Source: Bdellovibrio sp. UBA4095 (lineage in GTDB: Bacteria; Bdellovibrionota; Bdellovibrionia; Bdellovibrionales; Bdellovibrionaceae). Taken from it: a DNA stretch of 64,000 bases. Where the stretch lies: the NCBI GenBank assembly GCA_002381805.1, contig DFXZ01000014.1:146941-210940 (forward strand), written 5' to 3'. The notes beneath the pieces are model-generated. The model was given only the letters and a program-made list of their open reading frames with translations, was not told the origin of the DNA and made no database searches. Of the stretch, positions 27,112-36,756 are shown piece after piece. A program made the position numbers and the translations under genes. How positions within the stretch are numbered: position 1 is the stretch's first letter; every line of letters begins with the position of its first letter.

Positions 27112-27771
27112 CTATCGAGCTGCCAATTGACGATGGCGCTCTTCCAGCATCTGCAAATAGGTTTTGCGCGGCACATACTTCCCGCCCAGGCTGGCGACCA
27201 CAGGGGTTACCATTTGGACGTCGATCCAATCATGACCTCGATCTCGCAAATAATCGATTAAATACCAAAGGGCGAGTTTAGAAGCGTTAGGCACTTTGAA
27301 AAACATGCTCTCTCCGCTAAAAACCCCTTCGATAAGTACGCCATAAATACCGCCAACCATGACTTGCTCAATGCGCGCTTCGACCGAAAGACAAAAGCCT
27401 GCCTTAAAAAACTCCCGATAGGCCCGTTTCATGGCCGGAGTAATCCACGTGCCCTCTTGCCCTGGGCGAGGTTGCTTCGAGCACTCTTCAATAACTTGCT
27501 CGAAATCCGTATTCACGGTGAAATCAATTTCAGGATGGGTACGCCGAAACCGCGCCAGGCTCTCGGGCACTCTAAAATCCTTAAAATCTATGATCCCTCT
27601 TTGCTCGGGGGAAAACCAAAGCATCGGCATACCCGTCTGAGGCCACGGAAAAATACCCTTAGAATAGGCGGCATAGAGGGTGCCGACATCAACTTTTCCG
27701 CCAACGGCCAGGACACCTTCTGCCAAGGTATCATTCGGATCCGGGAAATCGACAGAAGAGCGCCACTTCAT
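27112..27771 (-). CDS. aat: Leucyl/phenylalanyl-tRNA-protein transferase
   Basis: Adds Leu or Phe from aminoacyl-tRNA to N-terminal Arg or Lys of proteins, marking them for ClpS/ClpAP. The 219-residue protein has AYSKGIFPWPQTGMPMLWFSPEQRG, split here as GIFPW and WFSPEQRGII, then GTWITPAMKRAY, GGIYGVLIEGVFSGESMF and HDWIDVQMVTP. The ATG at 27771 is preceded by GGGGGAGA and overlaps the recQ stop by four bases, so it is coupled to recQ. Confidence 0.95.
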   Translation of the reverse strand: MKWRSSVDFPDPNDTLAEGVLAVGGKVDVGTLYAAYSKGIFPWPQTGMPMLWFSPEQRGIIDFKDFRVPESLARFRRTHPEIDFTVNTDFEQVIEECSKQPRPGQEGTWITPAMKRAYREFFKAGFCLSVEARIEQVMVGGIYGVLIEGVFSGESMFFKVPNASKLALWYLIDYLRDRGHDWIDVQMVTPVVASLGGKYVPRKTYLQMLEERHRQLAAR

Positions 27772-29225
27772 GAAAGTATCTCCCCCCGGCTTTGGCAGAT
27801 ATCGCAGATACCGCAAGGCTCCTCATGGGAATGACCAAAATACTGATAAATTCTGTTCATGCGGCATTCTTGTTCCTGGGTAGCCCAGCGAACCATTTCC
27901 AATAGCTTTAAATTCTGAGTTTTCAAAATGGTCGCCCCATCCTCTGCCGCGAACTGTTCATCCGTCGGCGTGTGCACACAACGGTAAGGGAATGGGTCCT
28001 CGGATTTTTCTAAGCAACCCCATCGCTCCAAAATACTGACCGCGGCTTCAGAGCGAAAGTCTCTGCGATTTCTGAAATTCATTTGCTCTCTTAGAAAGTC
28101 AAACCCGTCTTGATCCACCTGAGAACGCTTGTCTTCGATCAGCTGATAAACCTTGCGTATAAAGTCAGGTTCCGGATGGGACCACTTCAAAAATTCCATT
28201 TGGATACTGACATCTTCCTGATCGTATAAAAGGTGGCAATAAGATTTCTCGCCGTCACGACCCGCGCGACCGACCTCTTGGAAATAGGACTCAAGAGAAC
28301 TCGGTGTCTCCACATGAACTAGCAGACGAACATTGCTTTTATCGATACCCAATCCAAAAGCGGGAGTAGCGATCATCACTGGAGTCTCTTCGGTACTAAA
28401 TCGTCGCAGATTTCTTTTGCGATCTTGAGGCGAGAGATCACCATGATAGACGAGGTGCTCGATCCCCAGCTGCCTTAAAGCCGAAGAAACCTTCTTAAGA
28501 GTTTGAATAAGAGAACAATAAACAATCGCGGCTCCGCCCGAAGTTTGATGACGGAGGCCAATAATATTACGGATCTTTTCGTCAATTCCATAAACATCAT
28601 GCACCTGCAAAGCCAGGTTCGGTCTTTCAATTCCAGCTGAAATAGTCTCTGCCGTCGGAATACTCAGCTTATTAAGAATATCCTTTTGAACCTCGGGAGT
28701 TGCCGTTGCCGTGAGCGCCATGGTGGGCGGATTTCCCAAGAGTGCGCGGAACTCTCCCACTCTAGAATAATCAGGCCGGAAATCATGCCCCCACTGGGAA
28801 ATACAGTGAGCCTCGTCGACAGCAAGAAGCTGAATCCGACGGTTTTTAATGGCTGCAACAAACTCCGGCTTACGAAATCGCTCGGGAGTCACATAAATAA
28901 GTTGATAGTCACCCCGTGCAATTCGCTCCTGCCGGGATTCTCTCTCTTCTCGGCTTATTGTCGAGCTTAAAAAAGTAGCAGAAATTTTGAGCTCTTGGGC
29001 TTTCTGAACCTGGTCCTGCATCAGGGCTATGAGCGGGCTGATCACCAGCACCAGCCCGTCTCGGACTTTTGCTGGAAACTGAAAACAGAGACTTTTCCCC
29101 ATCCCCGTTGGCATTAATGCCAACACATCTTGGTTGGCCCAGACTCGGCTAAGGACGGCCTCCTGCTCCCCTCGAAAAGAAGCGAAAGGGAAGTTCGCAT
29201 TTAGTAGCTTTTTTAAATCGCTCAT
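27768..29225 (-). CDS. recQ: ATP-dependent DNA helicase RecQ
   Basis: 3'-5' DNA helicase of 485 residues. Visible motifs are LALMPTGMGKSLCFQ (Walker A), LLAVDEAHCISQWGHDFRPDY (DEAH and RecQ aromatic loop, shown in part), ALTATATPEV, and QEVGRAGRDGEKS. The zinc-binding end has CRMNRIYQYFGHS and CGICDICQSR. No winged-helix or HRDC domain follows, so it is a short RecQ form, compared with about 610 residues in E. coli. It is first of a recQ-aat pair. Confidence 0.93.
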   Translation of the reverse strand: MSDLKKLLNANFPFASFRGEQEAVLSRVWANQDVLALMPTGMGKSLCFQFPAKVRDGLVLVISPLIALMQDQVQKAQELKISATFLSSTISREERESRQERIARGDYQLIYVTPERFRKPEFVAAIKNRRIQLLAVDEAHCISQWGHDFRPDYSRVGEFRALLGNPPTMALTATATPEVQKDILNKLSIPTAETISAGIERPNLALQVHDVYGIDEKIRNIIGLRHQTSGGAAIVYCSLIQTLKKVSSALRQLGIEHLVYHGDLSPQDRKRNLRRFSTEETPVMIATPAFGLGIDKSNVRLLVHVETPSSLESYFQEVGRAGRDGEKSYCHLLYDQEDVSIQMEFLKWSHPEPDFIRKVYQLIEDKRSQVDQDGFDFLREQMNFRNRRDFRSEAAVSILERWGCLEKSEDPFPYRCVHTPTDEQFAAEDGATILKTQNLKLLEMVRWATQEQECRMNRIYQYFGHSHEEPCGICDICQSRGEILS

Positions 29226-29447
29226 TAATACCTATCTTTACGCCGAGAGAACTGAAGATCAAGCCAACCCAGCAGCACCCTTCTGAGTCTCGCATTTTAC
29301 GATTTTTGTGGCGCTGCGTCGGCCACTTGCTCTAGAATCTTCTTTTTGCACTTGAAAGTAATTGATGATACTTCGAATACTTTCGTAAAAGTAACAATAA
29401 AACTAGTGACATTCGTCGCTAATGATAAATTAACGAAGGGTATGAAT

Positions 29448-31556
29448 ATGTCCAAAAAATGGAATATTGATATGGTCAGAAATATCGGTATCTCGGCTCA
29501 CATCGATTCGGGAAAAACTACGACTTCTGAGCGTATTTTGTTCTATGGAGGAAGAATTCACGCGATCCACGAAGTTCGTGGAAAAGACGGCGTGGGCGCG
29601 ACAATGGACTCCATGGATCTTGAGAGAGAAAAAGGTATCACCATCCAATCTGCTGCGACTCAGGTACAGTGGAAAGATTATACTATTAACTTAATCGATA
29701 CTCCGGGACACGTGGATTTCACAGTGGAAGTGGAACGCTCTCTTCGCGTTCTTGACGGTGCGATCCTTCTTCTTTGCGGTGTGGCTGGTGTTCAGTCTCA
29801 GTCAATTACAGTTGACCGTCAGATGAAGCGTTACAGCGTTCCTCGTTTAGCTTTCGTCAATAAGTTGGACCGTCAAGGTGCCAACCCATACCGTGTTACT
29901 GATGCATTGATCGAAAAATTGCGTTTGAATGCAGTGATGATCCAGATTCCAATTGGTTTGGAAGATCAGCACCGTGGTCACGTTGACCTTGTTGATATGA
30001 AAGCTTACATCAACGAAGGCGACTCTGGAGAGATCGTAAAAGTTGAAGACATCCCAGCAGACCTTGTTGAACAAGCGAAAAAATACCGCCAGATCATGAT
30101 CGGCAAATTAGCTGATATCGATCCAACAATTGAAGAAAAGTTCTTGATGGAAGAAGATCCAACAACTGAAGAGTTGCGTGCAGCTCTTCGTAAAGGAACT
30201 ATCGCTCTTCAGATCGTTCCCGTTCTTTGTGGTTCTGCCTTCAAAAATAAAGGCGTTCAGCGTTTGATGGATGCAGTCACTTACTACCTTCCTTCTCCAG
30301 CAGAAAAAAGAGAACAAGCTCTTGATCTTGCGAAAAATGAAGAAAAATTTGACCTTTTCCCAGACAACAACAAACCAACTGTCGCTCTTGCGTTTAAATT
30401 GCAAGAGACTCCATTTGGTCAGTTGACTTACATGCGTATTTACCAAGGTAAGTTGGCGAAAGGTGCTTTCATCATCAACCAAACCAACAAGAAATCGGTT
30501 AAGATTCCTCGCTTGGTTCGTATGCACTCTGATAAGATGGAAGATATCGACACAGCTTACGCTGGTGACATCGTGGCTCTTTTCGGTATCGATTGCGCCT
30601 CTGGTGACACATTCTGTGACGAGGGCATCACGGCGTCTATGCAATCTATGCACGTTCCTGATGCGGTTATCAGCTTGGCAGTTGCTCCTAAGGACAAGAC
30701 TGCAGCGAATAACTTCTCTAAGGCGTTGCAAAAGTTCCGTAAAGAAGATCCAACGTTCCGCGTTCACCGTGACGAAGAATCCAATGAAACGATCATCTCA
30801 GGAATGGGTGAGCTTCACTTGGAGATCTATGTCGAGCGTATGAAGCGTGAATTTAATTGTGACGTGATCGTGGGTGCTCCTCAGGTGGCATACCGTGAAA
30901 CTATCGCTCAGGAAGCTGCTTATGATTACACTCATAAAAAGCAAACGGGTGGTTCCGGTCAGTACGCTAAAATCGTTGGTAAAATCGTTCCACTTCCTCC
31001 ACAAGAAGATGGCTCTGTATTCAAATTTGATAACAAAGTTGTCGGTGGTCGTATTCCTAAGGAATTCATTCCAGCGGTTGAAGAGGGCTTCAAAGAGCAA
31101 ACGACTAAAGGTCCACTCATTGGTTTCCCAATTGTTGGCGTAGAAGTTGTTCTTGAAGACGGCGCATACCATGATGTCGATTCATCTTACATGGCCTTCA
31201 AAATTGCGGCGATGGCGGCTCTTCGTGAAATCTATGGAAATGCGAAACCAACAGTTCTTGAGCCGATCATGAAGCTTGAGACCGTTGTTCCTGATGAATA
31301 TCAAGGCTCTGCAGTTGGTCAAATCAATCAACGCCGCGGAACTATTGTTGGAACAACTGCTTTCGACGGTAACTGTGTGATCGAAGCAGAAGTACCACTG
31401 ACAGAAATGTTCGGTTACTCAACTGATCTTCGTTCTGGAACTAAAGGTAAAGGTGAGTTCTCTATGGAATTCGCGAAGTACGCTCCAGTACCTCGTAACA
31501 TCCAGGAAGAACTAGCTAAGAAATACCAAGCTAAGAGAGCAGCTGAGCAGAAGTAA
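29448..31556 (+). CDS. fusA: Elongation factor G, mitochondrial/spd type
   Basis: Translocation GTPase of 702 residues with five-domain EF-G layout. The P-loop is AHIDSGKTT (about 17-25), with Ser where classic bacterial EF-G has Ala. [28 protein letters not shown] and [11 protein letters not shown] closely resemble mitochondrial EF-G1, which is related to spdEFG1 of spirochaetes, planctomycetes and delta-proteobacteria. GAAGGG lies seven bases before the ATG at 29448, so that start is preferred. It stands alone rather than in the str operon. A hairpin and a terminator follow. Confidence 0.93.
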   Translation: MSKKWNIDMVRNIGISAHIDSGKTTTSERILFYGGRIHAIHEVRGKDGVGATMDSMDLEREKGITIQSAATQVQWKDYTINLIDTPGHVDFTVEVERSLRVLDGAILLLCGVAGVQSQSITVDRQMKRYSVPRLAFVNKLDRQGANPYRVTDALIEKLRLNAVMIQIPIGLEDQHRGHVDLVDMKAYINEGDSGEIVKVEDIPADLVEQAKKYRQIMIGKLADIDPTIEEKFLMEEDPTTEELRAALRKGTIALQIVPVLCGSAFKNKGVQRLMDAVTYYLPSPAEKREQALDLAKNEEKFDLFPDNNKPTVALAFKLQETPFGQLTYMRIYQGKLAKGAFIINQTNKKSVKIPRLVRMHSDKMEDIDTAYAGDIVALFGIDCASGDTFCDEGITASMQSMHVPDAVISLAVAPKDKTAANNFSKALQKFRKEDPTFRVHRDEESNETIISGMGELHLEIYVERMKREFNCDVIVGAPQVAYRETIAQEAAYDYTHKKQTGGSGQYAKIVGKIVPLPPQEDGSVFKFDNKVVGGRIPKEFIPAVEEGFKEQTTKGPLIGFPIVGVEVVLEDGAYHDVDSSYMAFKIAAMAALREIYGNAKPTVLEPIMKLETVVPDEYQGSAVGQINQRRGTIVGTTAFDGNCVIEAEVPLTEMFGYSTDLRSGTKGKGEFSMEFAKYAPVPRNIQEELAKKYQAKRAAEQK

Positions 31557-31576
31557 TTCTGCTCACTCTGGAAACT

Positions 31577-31598
31577 CCGGCAGGTTTCGACCTGCTGG
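31577..31598 (+). other. UUCG-loop hairpin after fusA
   Basis: Nine pairs CCGGCAGGT / ACCTGCTGG close a TTCG loop 20 bases after the fusA stop. There is no adjacent T-run. It could protect the mRNA 3' end ahead of the terminator at 31633. Confidence 0.5.
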
Positions 31599-31632
31599 AA
31601 ATTCTTAAGGTTAATTCTACGAATTTAGAAAT

Positions 31633-31664
31633 AAAAAAACCCAGTATCACTACTGGGTTTTTTT
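31633..31664. terminator. Bidirectional intrinsic terminator
   Basis: A perfect 14-bp stem (seven A then CCCAGTA / TACTGGG then seven T, loop TCAC) serves fusA and the convergent gene ending at 31706. Confidence 0.92.
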
Positions 31665-31705
31665 GTTTTTTGGATGGATTACATCCGACCTAATTATCGA
31701 TCTAA

Positions 31706-32170
31706 TTAATAAGAAAGATGATTGCAGTACTCTGCAGACTCAGACGACACAACTTTGTTGGTCTTCTTATCAACTACGATAACACTTTCAGTTGTACACA
31801 CTTCAGTAGGGCTTACGGCCTTGTGAGTGACTGTCGTGTAGACCACAACTTCACCGCGGTCTTCAATCTTCGTACTAGTGACAGGCTCTGAGCCGCCAGC
31901 AACTCTGAAGATCTCACCGATCATTCCGCCGCCAGTGCCGTCGCTTCCGCCGTAACCACCGCCATCAAAAAATCCGCCGCCAGTTGCGCCATCACGGCCA
32001 TTACCTTCATAAGTTTCCTGACGAGGATCTACTTCATCACCGCCGCCAGTGCGCTCATCACGGTCAGCAGGAGGTGGTTCAGACTTCTTACCTTTTTTCG
32101 CAAGAAGATCATCAGAGGCATTTGCCACCATTGAGAAAGAAACCAAAACTGCCAAAAGTACGGATTTCAT
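31706..32170 (-). CDS. Hypothetical secreted Gly-rich protein
   Basis: Exported protein of 154 residues with signal peptide MKSVLLAVLVSFSMVANA, a charged Lys/Pro stretch, a Gly/Asp-rich disordered middle (about 40-85) with TGGGFFDGGGYGGSDG, and a compact beta-rich end with two cysteines (EVCTTES, EYCNH). No family is recognised. AGGGGTGACTC lies before the ATG. A surface or periplasmic site is likely. Confidence 0.65.
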   Translation of the reverse strand: MKSVLLAVLVSFSMVANASDDLLAKKGKKSEPPPADRDERTGGGDEVDPRQETYEGNGRDGATGGGFFDGGGYGGSDGTGGGMIGEIFRVAGGSEPVTSTKIEDRGEVVVYTTVTHKAVSPTEVCTTESVIVVDKKTNKVVSSESAEYCNHLSY

Positions 32171-32267
32171 GAGTCACCCCTTTAATAGTTAATGGGCTTG
32201 TCTACCATGGAAGGCTCAGGAGCCAAAGAGCGAAGTCCTTGCATTAAAGACTTTTCACGGTGACGCG

Positions 32268-33059
32268 TCATGGCCCTGTAACGGGGGCAATTTCAGTTAA
32301 AAAAGTCGTCAGTGCCTGCCACGATCTCCGAGCAGCCTTTTCGTTATAAGCGACGCCCATTGAAGGGTCTGCACCAGCATTTTCCTGCGTAAACCCATGA
32401 ACTGCCTGGGAATAAGAGATGAACTGATAGTCGACCCCTGCATCATTCATTTCTTTCATAAACGCCTGTATTTCCTCAGTTTTTATTGTCGGATCCGCAG
32501 CACCGTGCAGGATCAAAACGGGAGCTTTGATATTTTTTGCATCCTGAGGCGTTGGTGACGAAAGCCCCCCGTGGAAAGAAACCACGCCAATTAAAGGCGC
32601 ACCGGACCGAGCAAGTTCAAGCGCCCCCGTGCCCCCAAAACAAAAGCCCAGAACGATCATTTGCTTTTTATCTGCCTTTTTGTCCTTTTGGATAAAGCTA
32701 TGAGCAGCCTTGGCTCGCTGACGGAAAAGCTTTCTGTTCCCGCGATAGGTCTCAGCATATTGCGCAGCTTCGGTCCTATCTTGAGGGCGCTTCCCTTTGC
32801 CATAGATATCCACAGCAAAGGCCAGGTATCCCTGCTCTGCCAATTTCCGAGCATACTGTTTTTCATGATCTGTAATTCCCATCCACTGATGGACAATTAG
32901 AATCGTTGGCCGCGGCCCCTTGACTGTGTCGTCATAGGCAACAAACCCTTCCAAAGTCTCTTTGCCGTCCTTATACTCCACAACTTCAGTTTGAACAGCG
33001 GCGTATGCGAATTGACATGTCAAAAGAACGAGCCAGCCCATCAGTCCTGTTTTAAACAT
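32268..33059 (-). CDS. Secreted dienelactone-hydrolase-family protein
   Basis: Exported alpha/beta hydrolase of 263 residues with signal peptide ending near FAYA. It has the DLH Cys nucleophile in LGFCFGGTGA (about 142-151), Asp in LHGAADPTIK and His in AVHGFTQENAG, the Cys-Asp-His triad of the family, with VHQWMGITDHE for the oxyanion region. AGGAGAGCTT lies before the ATG. The substrate is not known, and many homologues act on lactones or esters. Confidence 0.85.
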   Translation of the reverse strand: MFKTGLMGWLVLLTCQFAYAAVQTEVVEYKDGKETLEGFVAYDDTVKGPRPTILIVHQWMGITDHEKQYARKLAEQGYLAFAVDIYGKGKRPQDRTEAAQYAETYRGNRKLFRQRAKAAHSFIQKDKKADKKQMIVLGFCFGGTGALELARSGAPLIGVVSFHGGLSSPTPQDAKNIKAPVLILHGAADPTIKTEEIQAFMKEMNDAGVDYQFISYSQAVHGFTQENAGADPSMGVAYNEKAARRSWQALTTFLTEIAPVTGP

Positions 33060-33235
33060 AAGCTCTCCTTTACATATTATGAGCCAGCTTAGAAAACGAC
33101 TCTACTTTGGTCAAAAAAGATCCTTATTAAACGCCAGAGTACATTATTTCAGCCTAGCCTCGACTCGCCATATCAGCATCAGGCGGGCTGCGTTGTAGAC
33201 AGCAGCCCCAAAACTTGTGATAGAATAAACCTAAT

Positions 33236-33319
33236 ATGGACAGTTATAGGCCTTGGCCCATTCAAAACTCACTTAATCTCCCCTTCGTTCAACGTATTTT
33301 CAATCACCGCTGCTTATGA
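33236..33319 (+). CDS. Possible 27-codon leader frame coupled to the CorC-like gene
   Basis: ATG at 33236 opens a frame reading MDSYRPWPIQNSLNLPF, then VQRIFNHRCL, whose TGA overlaps the next gene's ATG as ATGA. No clear ribosome-binding site precedes it. A TAGAAT element at 33221-33226 would place transcription about three bases upstream. It may couple translation of the CorC-like gene, which itself lacks a visible ribosome-binding site. No family is recognised. Confidence 0.35.
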   Translation: MDSYRPWPIQNSLNLPFVQRIFNHRCL

Positions 33320-34356
33320 CAATTATTATCATACTCTTCGTTGTCACCATCGGGGTCTCATTCCTTTGCTCAATCCTTGAAGCGACACTGCTAAGTTCCA
33401 CTTCGGCTTACATTGGCGTTCTAATTAAAGAAGGCAAAAAAAGCGCGAAGCTTTTAGAACACCTTAAAGAAAATATAGATCGTCCCATCTCTGCCATTTT
33501 GACGCTGAACACGCTTTCCCACACCCTGGGTTCGGCGGCTATTGCCTATCATGTTCAGGTCAACTTTGGCGAAACGATCGTAACCGTAGCCTCGTTTGTT
33601 TTGACTTTTGCCATCCTTATTTTTTCTGAGATCATTCCAAAATCGATCGGTGCCGCCCATTGGAAAGCACTGATTCCTTTTTCCGCTTATACAATACAGT
33701 TTATGATTCTAATTCTGTATCCGCTGGTCATTATGTCAGAGTGGATGGGTCGTCTGTTCGCACGAACTTCTGAAGATCCCGAAGTCAGCCGCGAAGAAAT
33801 TTTGATGAGTGCAGAGATTGGTGCCGAAGAGGGAACCTTAAAAGGTAAGGAATCTCACATTATTAAAAACCTTTTAATGCTCGATAAGATCTACGTTTCA
33901 GACATCATGACGCCACGATCGGTTTTCTTTGCTTTGGATAAAGAGCTTTCGGTGGAAGAAGTCTTTGCGAAATACAAACCTTTGCGATTCTCGCGCATTC
34001 CTGTTTATTCTGGGAGTCTTGACAACATCATAGGAATGACATTCCGTTATAAGATTCACGAAGCACTTTCGAATGACCAGCACTCCCAAAAGGTCGGAGA
34101 AATGGTTACACCCATTTCCAGCATTCCCGAACGCATGACGGTCTCTCAGGTGCTCGATTTTTTCATCAAGGAAAAAGAACATATCGCTTTGGCTGTCGAT
34201 GAATACGGCATCGTCGCGGGACTTGTCTCCCTGGAAGATGCTGTAGAAACTCTTTTGGGGGTTGAGATCGTCGACGAACTAGACAGCGTTGAAGACATGC
34301 GTAAGTTTGCATTAGAGCAATGGCAGCTTCGTAAACAGAAGTTCCGCCGCAGCTAA
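33316..34356 (+). CDS. CNNM/CorC-family membrane protein (DUF21 plus CBS pair)
   Basis: Integral membrane protein of 346 residues. The N-terminal DUF21 domain (about 1-165) has four hydrophobic segments with EATLLSSTSAYI and LNTLSHTLGSAA, followed by FSEIIPKSIGA. Two CBS domains follow (about 190-320), with VSDIMTPRSVFFALD and LAVDEYGIVAGLVSLEDAVE. The C-terminal CorC/HlyC transporter-associated domain seen in many members is missing. The family moves or regulates Mg2+ and other divalent cations. No ribosome-binding site precedes the ATG, and a short upstream frame overlaps it. Confidence 0.87.
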   Translation: MTIIIILFVVTIGVSFLCSILEATLLSSTSAYIGVLIKEGKKSAKLLEHLKENIDRPISAILTLNTLSHTLGSAAIAYHVQVNFGETIVTVASFVLTFAILIFSEIIPKSIGAAHWKALIPFSAYTIQFMILILYPLVIMSEWMGRLFARTSEDPEVSREEILMSAEIGAEEGTLKGKESHIIKNLLMLDKIYVSDIMTPRSVFFALDKELSVEEVFAKYKPLRFSRIPVYSGSLDNIIGMTFRYKIHEALSNDQHSQKVGEMVTPISSIPERMTVSQVLDFFIKEKEHIALAVDEYGIVAGLVSLEDAVETLLGVEIVDELDSVEDMRKFALEQWQLRKQKFRRS

Positions 34357-34365
34357 GAGGTGACG

Positions 34366-34881
34366 ATGACTCGACAAGAACTTGCAAAAAAGATTTATGA
34401 AGTGGCTCACTTGACCGGGGAATTCAAACTTCGCTCTGGACAGATCTCCCATGAATATTTTGATAAGTATCGTTTCGAGGCTCGTCCCGAGTTACTTCGC
34501 GAAATCGCAAAACAGATGGCACCGTTAATTCCTGCTGGAACTGAAGTTCTGGCGGGCCTTGAAATGGGTGGAATTCCTATTGCAACAGCACTTTCGCTGG
34601 AAACAGGACTACCCTGTGCCTTTATTCGCAAAGAAGCGAAAGACTATGGCACTTGCCTTTTCGCTGAAGGAACCGACGTCAAAGATAAAAATGTCTGTGT
34701 GATTGAAGACGTGGTTACGACTGGCGGACAGGTCGTCATCTCGACCAAAGACCTGCGCTCTATCGGGGCCAAGATAAGTCATGTTCTGTGCGTGATACAC
34801 CGAGGCCCTACTTTCCCAGAGCCCAAACTGACTGAAATAGGCCTGACCTTAAGTCCACTCTTTAAAAAATCTGATTTTTAG
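34366..34881 (+). CDS. pyrE: Orotate phosphoribosyltransferase
   Basis: Converts orotate and PRPP to OMP in pyrimidine synthesis. The 171-residue protein has GQISHEYFDKYRFEA near the start, LAGLEMGGIPIATALSLETG, FIRKEAKDYGT, and the PRPP-binding loop VCVIEDVVTTGGQVV (about 105-119). The ATG at 34366 follows GAGG by five bases, and a GTG two codons earlier is less likely. The CorC-like stop lies nine bases upstream. It is a little shorter than the usual 190-215 residues. Confidence 0.9.
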   Translation: MTRQELAKKIYEVAHLTGEFKLRSGQISHEYFDKYRFEARPELLREIAKQMAPLIPAGTEVLAGLEMGGIPIATALSLETGLPCAFIRKEAKDYGTCLFAEGTDVKDKNVCVIEDVVTTGGQVVISTKDLRSIGAKISHVLCVIHRGPTFPEPKLTEIGLTLSPLFKKSDF

Positions 34882-34919
34882 CCGATAGGTCTACTGGAAT
34901 AAAGACCCAGGAGATCGGC

Positions 34920-35891
34920 ATGTTAAAAGTTTCTTCAGTTATAAGTACTATGCTATTGATAGGTTCCATAGCCGGAGCTGGTTATGACGAGTTCGACTGC
35001 CGCTCGAGCAAAGCGTTTGAGAACACTTATATGCAGTGTATTTCTTGTGGCTCTCAAAAATACTTTGCCGACAAAGCCGGAGGCCGCGAAGTCGTGCCCT
35101 CAGAAAAATGGCTCAGCTTGCTTGGCACAATGACAGTGCAAAACCTTAAACTCGATGCCAGTGGTAAGAATAAAATTTCTGCCAATTTCGAAGCACGCGA
35201 GAACTTTCAAAAAACTGTTATTTCAATGATGAAAGATTATGGCTTCTGCCAAAAGTATATCAGCAAACAACGGGCGAAAAGCATCAAGGATCACCGTGAT
35301 TCTGATATCGCCTCGGAGGACTGGCGACCTTACATTTATGGAGCTATAACAGGCAATACCAATATGTCTTATAAGGAGCTCGATAAAGTCGGCAAATACT
35401 ATGGCTTTAGTGGTTCAATGTTCGGGCGCAGTGCGAGCGAAAACATGAACTACGTGATGATCAACAGTCCCGAGCCCCTGCGCAGCTCTAATCCGGGTCC
35501 TAAGGACTCAGACTTTGCAGAGAAATATCCGCTTTATACAACTCAGCCTCCTTCAGAACGAAGACCAGCTTTTGTGAAACGTTTGAAGGAAGCTCTTGGC
35601 CGAGGCGGCAGCAAAGGTCTTGTTGAATCAGGCGACAAAGACAATGGCTTAACCGAATGTCTTGCGGAAATCGAGCGCATGCATGATGGAAAAGGTGATC
35701 CGTTATTGAACTCTTTTCTGAAGTCCCCCGCCGAGTCGAACAAATTCTGCAGCACAATGGCCAATGCCTGTGATATCTCCGCTGACTTTTGTGGGAATCC
35801 ACCAACATCAAACTCTAAACCAAATTATAAACCGGCCACTCCAGGCAATCGTTTATTACCGCCTCCACCACCATCAAGTGGAGTAAGATAA
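34920..35891 (+). CDS. Hypothetical secreted protein with Pro-rich tail
   Basis: Exported protein of 323 residues with signal peptide MLKVSSVISTMLLIGSIAGA. Cysteines in the first part (DCRSS, QCISCGSQ, FCQKY) and in the last part (ECLAE, FCSTM, ACDIS, FCGNP) suggest several disulfides. The tail ends in a run of prolines (LLPPPPPSSG). No enzyme motif or family is recognised. AGGAG lies eight bases before the ATG. A terminator follows directly. Confidence 0.68.
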   Translation: MLKVSSVISTMLLIGSIAGAGYDEFDCRSSKAFENTYMQCISCGSQKYFADKAGGREVVPSEKWLSLLGTMTVQNLKLDASGKNKISANFEARENFQKTVISMMKDYGFCQKYISKQRAKSIKDHRDSDIASEDWRPYIYGAITGNTNMSYKELDKVGKYYGFSGSMFGRSASENMNYVMINSPEPLRSSNPGPKDSDFAEKYPLYTTQPPSERRPAFVKRLKEALGRGGSKGLVESGDKDNGLTECLAEIERMHDGKGDPLLNSFLKSPAESNKFCSTMANACDISADFCGNPPTSNSKPNYKPATPGNRLLPPPPPSSGVR

Positions 35892-35918
35892 AAAAAAAGG
35901 AGCTCTGCTCCTTTTTTT
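35890..35918. terminator. Bidirectional intrinsic terminator
   Basis: A stem AAAGGAGC / GCTCCTTT with a TCT loop, flanked by an A-run and a T-run, separates two convergent genes and touches the stop of the methyltransferase gene. Confidence 0.9.
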
Positions 35919-36756
35919 ATTTTTCGCCAACAATGTAGGCGATCCAGCTCTGACAAGCTTCACCGTGATCAACACGCGTGAAGTTTCCATCGCCGGAACC
36001 ATCTTTGGCAGTACCTTCCCAATACACATGGACCTTCTTAAATCCAACCTCGGTCATAATGTCACGTATTTCTGGAATGGACCAAATCCTCCAGTCATAG
36101 GAAAAGACCTGCTCGATTTTTTTGCCGCCCACTCTAAAATGAATATGAAATAGTGCCTCATTTGTTACTGGGTCAAAATTTGTCTGATCCCAATAATAGG
36201 TGAAGCTCTCGTGACGGATAGTATCCTCAATCGCATCATAGCATTGACTGCCGCCAAAAATATCCACCAAGAACATCCCGTCTTTGTTTAACGACTTAAA
36301 GACGTTAGCGAAATACTTTTTCATCAGATCTCGCTGTTTGAAGCAGAAATAGGAAAAATTCATTGCCGCTACGATGTCCGCTTTAGGTAAGTTGGGACTC
36401 AGAACATTGCCTTCGATCAGCGTCATTCTCTTTTGCTGATCCGGAGACGTTTTTGTCAAATAATTTGCTCGGCCGTAGGCCATTGGCTCCGGATCAAGAT
36501 CGATACCGATAGCTTCGTGACGAGGGTTCAGCTTAATCCACTCGGTTGACAGTGCAAAAGTACCACAAAAATCTTCACGAAAGGTTTTTGCCGGTTTGCC
36601 TTTTAGCTCTTTAAAAGTTTCACTAATAAAGACCACATCATTTTCAGCGGACTGAACCGCTTTGCGGTAAAGTTCGTACTTATCGAAGAGTCTTTTACCA
36701 CTCTTCTTATTCACTCTGCGCAAAACTTTTTTTCGATGGGCTTGGGATTTTGTCAT
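35917..36756 (-). CDS. Class I SAM-dependent methyltransferase
   Basis: Predicted methyltransferase of 279 residues. A basic N-terminus (KKVLRRVNKKSGKRLFDKYELY) precedes the SAM-binding fold with FREDFCGTFALSTEW (motif I), AIGIDLDPEPMAYG (acidic ribose contact), EGNVLSPNLPKADIVAAMNFS, and GMFLVDIFGG. The product and substrate are unknown. Its ATG shares one base with the stop of the E1 beta gene (TAATG), so it is coupled to the 2-oxoacid dehydrogenase genes, and an accessory role is possible. Confidence 0.82.
   Translation of the reverse strand: MTKSQAHRKKVLRRVNKKSGKRLFDKYELYRKAVQSAENDVVFISETFKELKGKPAKTFREDFCGTFALSTEWIKLNPRHEAIGIDLDPEPMAYGRANYLTKTSPDQQKRMTLIEGNVLSPNLPKADIVAAMNFSYFCFKQRDLMKKYFANVFKSLNKDGMFLVDIFGGSQCYDAIEDTIRHESFTYYWDQTNFDPVTNEALFHIHFRVGGKKIEQVFSYDWRIWSIPEIRDIMTEVGFKKVHVYWEGTAKDGSGDGNFTRVDHGEACQSWIAYIVGEK

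Noticed and set aside
30108..30767. 219-codon minus-strand frame inside fusA
   Set aside because: It is a shadow of the highly biased fusA codons; the peptide is rich in Cys, Phe and Ser with no motif.
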